Origin: an uncultured Collinsella sp.
Lineage (GTDB): Bacteria; Actinomycetota; Coriobacteriia; Coriobacteriales; Coriobacteriaceae
DNA: 5,070 nt
Direction of reading: 5' to 3'
NCBI GenBank assembly: GCA_900752425.1
Contig: CAADVE010000135.1
Span: 1-5,070 of the forward strand
Of the stretch, positions 1-5,070 are shown in pieces. The position numbers were made by a program, and so were the translations under genes. The stretch's first letter is position 1; the number at the start of each line of letters is the position of its first letter. The notes under the pieces are model-generated. The model saw only the letters and a list, made by a program, of their open reading frames with translations, had not been told where the DNA came from and did not search any database.

Positions 1-3000
1 CGGCGGGCAAGCTGGTGGGTGCTCTCGGCGACGGCCTCGGGCGTGAGGTTGTTGATCACGAAGGTGTCGGCCTCGGCACCGGCGGCACGGAAGGCGCGGG
101 CGCTGTCGTACTCGCAGTTGTTGCCGGGGAACACGGGAATGATCACGCGCGGGCGGGCGATCTTGGCGCCGCCGTACACGTGGATATCCTTGGCGCGGAA
201 GTCGATGGTCTCGACCTCGGGGGTCTCGCCGGCGCTGCGGTAGGCGAAGACGCCCTCGATGCCGCTCTCCCAGGCCTCCTGGAGCTCGGCGAGCTCGATG
301 ACCTCGGATCCGGTGTCGATGACATAGCCCTCGACGGTGGTGCCCAGGGGCTCGACGACAACGCCGTCGGCGACCTCGGGCAGCTCGGCGTCCTCGGCGA
401 GCTCGACGATAAAGCTGCCGTAGAGCGGGGTGAAGAGGCTCTCCACGTCTACATCCTCGGCAAGCTCGATACCGATCTGGTTACCGACGCACATCTTAAA
501 GAGGCTCTCGGCGTCGCAGCCGTAGCCGGGCGTGGATATGGCCAGGGCGTTGCCGGTAGCAGTGAGCGCCTCGACGGCGTCAAACGCGGCGAGCAACTGC
601 TGGGCGTCGGGACGGTAGTCCTCGCCATAGGTGGCGGGGGCGATGCGGACGACGCGGTGCGTGAGGCCCTTGAACTCGGGCGAGACGGCGCGGGCGGCCT
701 TGCCCACGGCGACGGCGAAGCTGATCAGGGTCGGCGGAACGTTGAGCTCGCCGGTCTCGTCCTCAAACGAACCGCTCATGGAGTCCTTGCCGCCGATGGC
801 GCCGGCACCCAGGTCGACTTGGGCCATGAGGGCGCCCAGGACGGCTGCCGTGGGCTTGCCCCAGCGCTCGGCCTCGGTGCGCAGACGCTCGAAGTACTCC
901 TGGAAGGAGAGATAGGCGCGCTTGTGCTCAAAGCCGGTAGCCACGAGCTTGGCGATGGACTCGACCACGGACAGGTAGGCGCCCGCAAACTGGTCGGCCT
1001 CCATCAGATAGGGGTTGAAGCCCCATGCCATGGCACTCGCCGTGGTGGTCTCGCCGTCCACGGGGAACTTGGCGACCATGGCCGAGCTGGGGGTGAGCTG
1101 CGTCTTGCCGCCAAAGGGCATGAGTACGGTCGCGGCGCCGATGGTGGAGTCGAAGCGCTCGGAAAGGCCCTTGTTGGAAGCGACGTTGAGGTCGGTGACG
1201 AGCGAGGTCATGCGCTCGGCGAGCGTGGTGCCGGCCCAGCTGGGCTGCCACACGCTACGGGCGCACACGTGGGCGACCTGGTGCTTGGGTGCGCCGTTGG
1301 AGTTGAGGAACTCGCGGGACAGGTCGACGATAGCGACGCCGTTCCAGGCCATGCGCATGCGCGGCTCAGCGGTAACCTCGGCGATAACGGTCGCCTCCAG
1401 GTTCTCCTCGGCGGCGTAGCCCATGAACTCCTCGACGTCACCGTCGGCGACGGCGCAAGCCATGCGCTCCTGGGACTCAGAGATAGCGAGCTCGGTGCCG
1501 TCCAGGCCGTCGTACTTCTTGGTCACGGTGTCCAGGTCGACATACAGGCCGTCGGCAAGCTCGCCCACGGCGACTGAGACGCCGCCGGCGCCAAAGTCGT
1601 TGCAGCGCTTGATCAGACGGCAGGCATCGCCGCGGCGGAACAGACGCTGCAGCTTGCGCTCGACCGGGGCGTTGCCCTTCTGGACCTCGGCACCCGAGGT
1701 CTCGATGGACTCGGTGTTCTGGGTCTTGGAGGAGCCGGTGGCGCCACCGATGCCATCGCGGCCGGTGCGGCCGCCCAGCAGGATGATCTTGTCGGTGGGG
1801 GCGGGGCACTCGCGGCGCACGTGGTTTGCCGGGGTAGCGCCCACGACGGCGCCGACCTCCATGCGCTTGGCCACGTAGCCGGGGTGATAGAGTTCGTTGA
1901 CCTGGCCGGTGGCAAGGCCGATCTGGTTGCCGTAGCTGGAGTAGCCGGCGGCGGCAGTGGTCACGAGCTTGCGCTGCGGCAGCTTGCCCTCGAGCGTCTC
2001 GGAAACCGGGACGGTGGGGTCGCCGGCGCCGGTGACGCGCATGGCCTGGTACACGTAGCTGCGGCCCGAGAGCGGGTCGCGGATGGCGCCGCCCACGCAG
2101 GTGGCGGCACCGCCGAAGGGCTCGATCTCGGTCGGGTGGTTGTGGGTCTCGTTCTTAAACAGGAACAGCCAGTCCTGGTCCTCGCCGTCGACATCGACCT
2201 TCACCTTGACGGTGCAGGCGTTGATCTCCTCGGACTCGTCGACATCGGTCATGACGCCGGTCTTCTTGAGGTACTTGGCGCCGATGGTGCCCATGTCCAT
2301 GAGGCAGACGGGCTTGGCGTCGCGGCCGAGTTCGTGGCGCATCTCCATGTAGCGGTCGAAGGCTTGCTGCACCACGGCGTCGTCGATCGTCACGTCGTCC
2401 AGGACGGTGCCGAAGGTGGTGTGGCGGCAGTGGTCGGACCAGTAGGTGTCGATCACGCGGATCTCGGTGATGGTGGGGTCGCGGTCCTCATCGCGGAAGT
2501 ACTGCTGGCAGAAGGCGATGTCTGCCTCGTCCATGGCAAGGCCGCGATTGGCGATAAAGGCGGCAAGGCCGGCCTCGTCGAGCTCGCGGAAGCCGTCGAG
2601 CACCTCGACGGGCTGGGGCTCGGGGGTCTCCATGTACAGCGTCTCGGGCAGGTCGAGCGAGGCGATGCGTGCCTCGACGGGGTTCACCACGTAGTGCTTG
2701 ATGGCATCGATGGCGGCCTCGTCCAGAGCGCCCGAGATGATATAGACCTTGGCGGAGCGCACGGCGGGGCGCTCGCCCTGGCTGATGAGCTGCACGCACT
2801 CGCTGGCGGAGTCGGCGCGCTGGTCAAACTGGCCAGGCAGGAACTCGACGGCAAAGACGGCGCCATCGCTTGCGGGGAGTTCGTCGTAGGTCACATCGAC
2901 CTGGGGCTCGCTAAAGACGGTCGGCACGCAGGAGCGGAAAAGCTCCTCGTCGATGCCCTCGACGTCGTAGCGGTTGATGATCCTCAGGGCCTCGATGCCC

Positions 3001-3092
3001 TTGATGCCGAGAATTTCGGTCAGCTCGCCCTTGAGCTGCTGAGCCTCGACGTCGAACCCGGGTTTCTTCTCCACGTAGATACGAGAGACCAT
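1..3092 (-). CDS. purL: Phosphoribosylformylglycinamidine synthase, single-chain form (3' end outside window)
   Basis: This enzyme makes FGAM from FGAR, ATP and glutamine, the fourth step of de novo purine synthesis, in the cytoplasm. The frame is open from the ATG at 3092-3090 to the window edge (1030 codons), with no break in the parts I read. Motifs in order: N-terminal VEKKPGFDVEA (residues 8-18), typical of the long clostridial/bifidobacterial-type enzyme (TIGR01857-like); YWSDHCRHTTF (217-227), the family signature in the linker; KNETHNHPTEIEPFGG (313-328), first AIRS-type half; GGRTGRDGIGGA (440-451); NDFGAGG (498-504); NSNGAPK (597-603); ERFDST (645-650), opening the second half; GGKDSMSGSFEDE (767-779). 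PVFPGNNCEYD (986-996) opens the glutaminase domain. Family members are about 1,240 residues long, so about 200 residues lie outside, including the catalytic Cys and His/Glu. The start is supported by its match to the family N-terminus and by an AGGA 4 nt upstream. Codons end almost always in C or G, suggesting high expression. The identification is secure; only the truncated end is unseen. Confidence 0.96.
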   Translation of the reverse strand, partial: MVSRIYVEKKPGFDVEAQQLKGELTEILGIKGIEALRIINRYDVEGIDEELFRSCVPTVFSEPQVDVTYDELPASDGAVFAVEFLPGQFDQRADSASECVQLISQGERPAVRSAKVYIISGALDEAAIDAIKHYVVNPVEARIASLDLPETLYMETPEPQPVEVLDGFRELDEAGLAAFIANRGLAMDEADIAFCQQYFRDEDRDPTITEIRVIDTYWSDHCRHTTFGTVLDDVTIDDAVVQQAFDRYMEMRHELGRDAKPVCLMDMGTIGAKYLKKTGVMTDVDESEEINACTVKVKVDVDGEDQDWLFLFKNETHNHPTEIEPFGGAATCVGGAIRDPLSGRSYVYQAMRVTGAGDPTVPVSETLEGKLPQRKLVTTAAAGYSSYGNQIGLATGQVNELYHPGYVAKRMEVGAVVGATPANHVRRECPAPTDKIILLGGRTGRDGIGGATGSSKTQNTESIETSGAEVQKGNAPVERKLQRLFRRGDACRLIKRCNDFGAGGVSVAVGELADGLYVDLDTVTKKYDGLDGTELAISESQERMACAVADGDVEEFMGYAAEENLEATVIAEVTAEPRMRMAWNGVAIVDLSREFLNSNGAPKHQVAHVCARSVWQPSWAGTTLAERMTSLVTDLNVASNKGLSERFDSTIGAATVLMPFGGKTQLTPSSAMVAKFPVDGETTTASAMAWGFNPYLMEADQFAGAYLSVVESIAKLVATGFEHKRAYLSFQEYFERLRTEAERWGKPTAAVLGALMAQVDLGAGAIGGKDSMSGSFEDETGELNVPPTLISFAVAVGKAARAVSPEFKGLTHRVVRIAPATYGEDYRPDAQQLLAAFDAVEALTATGNALAISTPGYGCDAESLFKMCVGNQIGIELAEDVDVESLFTPLYGSFIVELAEDAELPEVADGVVVEPLGTTVEGYVIDTGSEVIELAELQEAWESGIEGVFAYRSAGETPEVETIDFRAKDIHVYGGAKIARPRVIIPVFPGNNCEYDSARAFRAAGAEADTFVINNLTPEAVAESTHQLAR

Positions 3093-3108
3093 TGGTTCCT
3101 GCCTTCCT
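3093..3108 (-). promoter_or_regulatory. Ribosome binding site of purL
   Basis: On the minus strand the bases before the ATG read AGGAAGGCAGGAACCA. The nearer AGGA ends 4 nt before the start codon. The second purine block, AGGAAGG, ends about 9 nt before it. Either could pair with the 16S rRNA 3' end. Together they support the ATG at 3092 as the start, and the protein's first residues agree with the family. Confidence 0.7.
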
Positions 3109-3262
3109 GATCGGTTGGGCGTACGGTACGGTATGCGGCAGCGGTCGGTTTGCGGGGTCTGCCCTGCGGTCGCCTTGAGCCACATGTTTGTAAACCTCAC
3201 TATGATACGACAGCTCGCGGCGCGTTGAGGACGGCGAGGGTGCTACAGTGAAGCGCAAACAA

Positions 3263-3270
3263 GAGAAAGG
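3263..3270 (+). promoter_or_regulatory. Ribosome binding site of the antiporter gene
   Basis: GAGAAAGG ends 6 nt before the ATG at 3277, a normal spacing for a Shine-Dalgarno sequence. It fixes the start of the antiporter gene at 3277, from which a hydrophobic first membrane segment begins at once. Confidence 0.65.
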
Positions 3271-3276
3271 CATCAC

Positions 3277-4839
3277 ATGGCATTCGTTTCGCTCGCCATC
3301 ATCGCACTCGTGGCCTTTGCGAGTCCTTTTATCGCCTCGGCGATTCCCGGAAAACCCGTTCCCGAGACGGTCTTTTTGCTCGTGCTCGGCGCGGTGCTGG
3401 GACCCCATATGCTCGGCGTCATCCATGTAGATGCTGAGGTCTCGCTTGTGTCCGAGCTGGGCCTGGCCTTTTTGTTCCTGCTTGCCGGCTTTGAGATCGA
3501 CCCCAAGAGCATCACGGGCGTCGAGGGGCGCTACGGCTTGGCGACGTGGGTTGTCACGTTTGGTATCGCCTGGCTTGCCGTGCGCTTTACCCCGTGGTTC
3601 TCGGTCAGTCATTTCGACGGTATCGCCGTGACGCTTGCCCTCACTTCGACGGCGCTCGGTACGCTCGTGCCCATCATGCGTGAGCGCTCGCTCACCGGCA
3701 CGCGCGTGGGCGACTCGATTCTCGCGTATGGCACCTGGGGTGAGCTCGGCCCTGTGCTTGCCATGTCGGTGCTGCTGTCTGCCCGCACCGGCATCCAAAC
3801 GCTTGTAATCCTTGGCTTGTTTGCGGTGGTCTGCGTGTTGCTGGCCGTGGTCCCGAGCCGCTCCAAGCGCGTCGGCAGCCGCTTCTTTGCGTTTGTCGAG
3901 GAACGCGCCGATACCACGTCGCAGACCTTCGTGCGCCTGACGGTGCTCATCCTGGTCACGCTCGTGGCGTTCTCGGCTGTCTTTGATCTCGACATCGTGT
4001 TGGGTTCTTTTGCCGCCGGCTTTGTCTTGCGCTACATCATCCCCGAGGGCAACCATACGCTCGAGACCAAGCTCGATGGTCTGGCCTACGGCTTTTTGAT
4101 TCCGGTATTCTTTACCGTATCGGGCGCAAAGATCGATCTGACGGCCGTGGCGTCGCGCCCGGGTCTGCTCGTGGGCTTTATCGTGGCGTTGTTGATTATT
4201 CGTGCCGTTCCCATTCTTATCTCTATGAGCATTTGTCCTGCGACGCGCGATGTGTCGGCGTATGGTCGCATTACCGTGGCCCTGTACTGCACCACGGCGC
4301 TACCGATCATCGTTGCCGTTACGAGCGTTGCCGTCAACGCGGGCGCGCTGTCGCAAGACATCGCGTCGGTTATGGTTGCCGCCGGCGCCATCACGGTGTT
4401 CTTGATGCCATTGCTCGCGCAGCTCTTTTACCGCGTGGTCGACGCCGCGCCGGTCGCCGCCGTGGCAGAGGTTGCCGAGCATCCATCCGATGCGTTCGAC
4501 ATCCTGCGTGCCCATCACGATTTGGCGAGCCTGCTCGCACGCGAGCACGAGCTGCTGACCTCGCATGGTCACGGTCGCGTATTCGAGGGCCTGCCTACGC
4601 TCGATACGATTGCCGAGCGTCTTTCCGCCGAGGCGGCGAGCGGCCACATCGATGCCCGCATCGTGGACGCTGCGCACCTGCTTGCCGATAAGACCTATGG
4701 AGACGAGGTCGACCCGTCCGAGCTGACTCCGCGCGAGCGTCGTCGCCTGGAGCGCGCCAAGCTCGCCGTGCGCGAATACCGCCGCCGCATGCTGGAGCTC
4801 TATGCAAGAGAAGAAGCCGAGGACGACGACGGCAAATAA
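3277..4839 (+). CDS. Cation:proton antiporter, CPA2 (Na+/H+ exchanger) family
   Basis: A complete 520-residue integral membrane protein that probably exchanges Na+ or K+ for protons across the cytoplasmic membrane. Residues about 1-388 form the Na+/H+ exchanger domain (PF00999-like), with roughly 11-13 hydrophobic segments. Family landmarks are visible: VLGAVLGP (36-43), ELGLAFLFLLAGFEID (60-75), TSTALGTLVPI (123-133), the segment with GELGP (155-159), GSFAAGFVL (243-251), and GFLIPVFFTVSGAKIDL (272-288), the classic 'PvFF...G..idl' block. The position where KefB/KefC-type proteins carry QD and other antiporters ND or DD here holds G155-E156, so Glu156 is the likely ion-binding carboxylate. 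The tail (about 389-520) is cytoplasmic and shows no Rossmann (RCK/TrkA-N) GxGxxG motif. It has several histidines at 402-432, a basic helix-like stretch (ERRRLERAKLAVREYRRR, 487-504 by eye) and an acidic end. Codons are less biased than in purL, with more T-ending ones. The family is clear; the transported ion cannot be told from sequence. Confidence 0.9.
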   Translation: MAFVSLAIIALVAFASPFIASAIPGKPVPETVFLLVLGAVLGPHMLGVIHVDAEVSLVSELGLAFLFLLAGFEIDPKSITGVEGRYGLATWVVTFGIAWLAVRFTPWFSVSHFDGIAVTLALTSTALGTLVPIMRERSLTGTRVGDSILAYGTWGELGPVLAMSVLLSARTGIQTLVILGLFAVVCVLLAVVPSRSKRVGSRFFAFVEERADTTSQTFVRLTVLILVTLVAFSAVFDLDIVLGSFAAGFVLRYIIPEGNHTLETKLDGLAYGFLIPVFFTVSGAKIDLTAVASRPGLLVGFIVALLIIRAVPILISMSICPATRDVSAYGRITVALYCTTALPIIVAVTSVAVNAGALSQDIASVMVAAGAITVFLMPLLAQLFYRVVDAAPVAAVAEVAEHPSDAFDILRAHHDLASLLAREHELLTSHGHGRVFEGLPTLDTIAERLSAEAASGHIDARIVDAAHLLADKTYGDEVDPSELTPRERRRLERAKLAVREYRRRMLELYAREEAEDDDGK

Positions 4840-4846
4840 CGAGATG

Positions 4847-4861
4847 CTTCCCTAGGGGAAG
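4847..4861 (+). other. Short hairpin just after the antiporter stop codon
   Basis: CTTCCC (4847-4852), a TAG loop and GGGAAG (4856-4861) form a perfect 6-bp inverted repeat, 7 nt after the TAA at 4837-4839. No T-run follows, so it is not a standard intrinsic terminator. It might stabilise the 3' end of the transcript or be chance. Confidence 0.35.
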
Positions 4862-4881
4862 GCGCGTCCTGCTTTGAAGGC

Positions 4882-5026
4882 TCGGAACGGGATGCGGTTT
4901 CCGAAACGGGGGCCGTTGGGAAGCTGTGTCCCGGAATGGGCGCTCAGAGTGGGATGCAGTTTCCGCAAGGAGGTCCTGGGGGAAACCGTGCCCCGTTCTG
5001 ATTCGAAATGGTGGGACATAGTTTCC
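4882..5026. repeat. Array of five 14-bp arms in alternating orientation, 62-bp period
   Basis: Five imperfect copies of GGGRYRYRGYTTCC occur: plus at 4889-4902, minus at 4919-4932, plus at 4951-4964, minus at 4981-4994, plus at 5013-5026. The plus copies start exactly 62 bp apart, and so do the two minus copies. The array therefore consists of two full 62-bp units and a third half unit. Within a unit the arms are separated by 16 bp. The linkers between arms are much less alike than the arms. Three copies (first, third and fourth) also share a TCRGARY extension on the outer side, at 4882-4888, 4944-4950 and, on the minus strand, 5001-4995. As RNA the first and second arms pair over all 14 positions if G:U is allowed, as do the second and third; pairs using the fourth arm have one or two mismatches. 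The period is not a multiple of three, which argues against a coding repeat. The function is unknown; a structured 3' RNA, transcription end signal or REP-like dispersed repeat are options. Confidence 0.8.
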
Positions 5027-5049
5027 CTTTCAAACAGAAGAAGGCGCGC

Positions 5050-5070
5050 TGCCTGCGGTTGATGCAGGCA
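5050..5070 (+). terminator. Hairpin cut by the window edge, possible intrinsic terminator
   Basis: TGCCTGC (5050-5056) and GCAGGCA (5064-5070) form a perfect 7-bp stem around a 7-nt loop, ending exactly at the window edge. The bases before it (AGAAGGCGCGC, 5039-5049) are an A/G-rich lead followed by a GC-rich stretch, the usual look of a longer terminator stem. If so, the next bases should read about GCGCGCC followed by T residues. That continuation is not visible, so the terminator call is an inference; the inverted repeat itself is certain. Confidence 0.45.

Larger units (their letters stand above)
3093..3276. promoter_or_regulatory. Divergent intergenic region with start signals for purL and the antiporter gene
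   Basis: This 184-bp gap lies between two divergently oriented start codons, so promoters for both genes should be here. An AT-richer island at 3186-3209 contains TATGAT (3201-3206, plus strand), a good -10 match without a well-placed -35: TTGAGC at 3175-3180 is 20 bp away. On the minus strand the same island reads TATCAT and TTTACAAAC, either of which could act as a -10 for purL. A second plus-strand candidate is the extended -10 TGCTACAGT at 3241-3249, about 28 bp before the antiporter start, also without a clear -35. A small stem GCGGGG-TCTG-CCCTGC sits at 3152-3167, and GTACG is repeated at 3121-3130, both in the presumed purL leader. I see no recognisable purine riboswitch or PurR box. 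The region's role is safe by position; the individual boxes are weak. Confidence 0.4.
4840..5070. other. Non-coding region downstream of the antiporter gene
   Basis: No convincing gene is seen in these 231 bases. Their content is the short hairpin next to the stop codon, the 62-bp-period inverted-repeat array and the partial hairpin at the right edge. The one open stretch across it translates the repeat arms in shifting frames and has no ribosome binding site. Confidence 0.7.

Noticed and set aside
15..1577. A 520-codon open frame on the plus strand opposite purL
   Set aside because: Its translation is a low-complexity Gly/Ala/Leu/Asp/Val string with no family motif. It is the expected shadow of a strongly GC3-biased gene on the other strand, where purL motifs are clear.
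1821..3110. A 429-codon open frame on the plus strand opposite the first half of purL
   Set aside because: Same low-complexity composition and no plausible product; it lies antisense to secure purL motifs.
3121..3134. GTACG tandem repeat as a regulator binding site
   Set aside because: Only two short copies in GC-rich DNA with no symmetry to a known operator; likely chance.
3093..3180. Purine riboswitch in the purL leader
   Set aside because: I see no conserved purine-aptamer junction sequence; the visible stem at 3152-3167 is short and isolated.
2911..4056. A 381-codon open frame on the minus strand spanning the purL start, the intergenic gap and the antiporter
   Set aside because: It is out of frame with purL and antisense to the clear antiporter gene. 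Its charged, Arg/His/Asp-rich translation matches no family I know.
4889..5026. CRISPR array
   Set aside because: The copies alternate in orientation, are only 14 bp long, differ from each other and have no cas genes nearby.
4874..5062. A 62-codon open frame through the repeat array
   Set aside because: It has a non-ATG start and no ribosome binding site. The 62-bp period changes frame at each repeat, so the repeats are not conserved as protein.

Overview
The window looks like chromosomal DNA from a high-GC gut actinobacterium of the class Coriobacteriia. Collinsella is my best guess, based on the strongly C/G-ending codons, the single-chain purine enzyme and the general sequence style. No database search was possible, so the genus is an inference.

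Layout: (1) Bases 1-3092, minus strand, hold most of one very long gene for single-chain phosphoribosylformylglycinamidine synthase (PurL type). The gene starts at 3092 and runs off the left edge after 1030 codons, so most of its C-terminal glutaminase domain is missing from the window. (2) Bases 3093-3276 are a 184-bp divergent intergenic region that must hold the start signals for both genes; ribosome binding sites are visible but promoter assignments are weak. (3) Bases 3277-4839, plus strand, encode a complete 520-residue membrane antiporter of the monovalent cation:proton antiporter-2 (CPA2) type, with an unusual charged and histidine-containing cytoplasmic tail and no recognisable RCK/TrkA-N domain. 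(4) Bases 4840-5070 appear non-coding. They hold a short hairpin just after the stop codon, an array of five 14-bp arms in alternating orientation with an exact 62-bp period, and the start of a hairpin cut by the window edge that could be a terminator.

The two genes are divergent and have no obvious functional link: one serves de novo purine synthesis, the other ion or pH homeostasis. The least explained element is the alternating inverted-repeat array at 4882-5026. As RNA its arms can pair along their whole length, using G:U wobbles. Both genes are otherwise ordinary family members, and I see no defence system, mobile element, CRISPR array or RNA gene.
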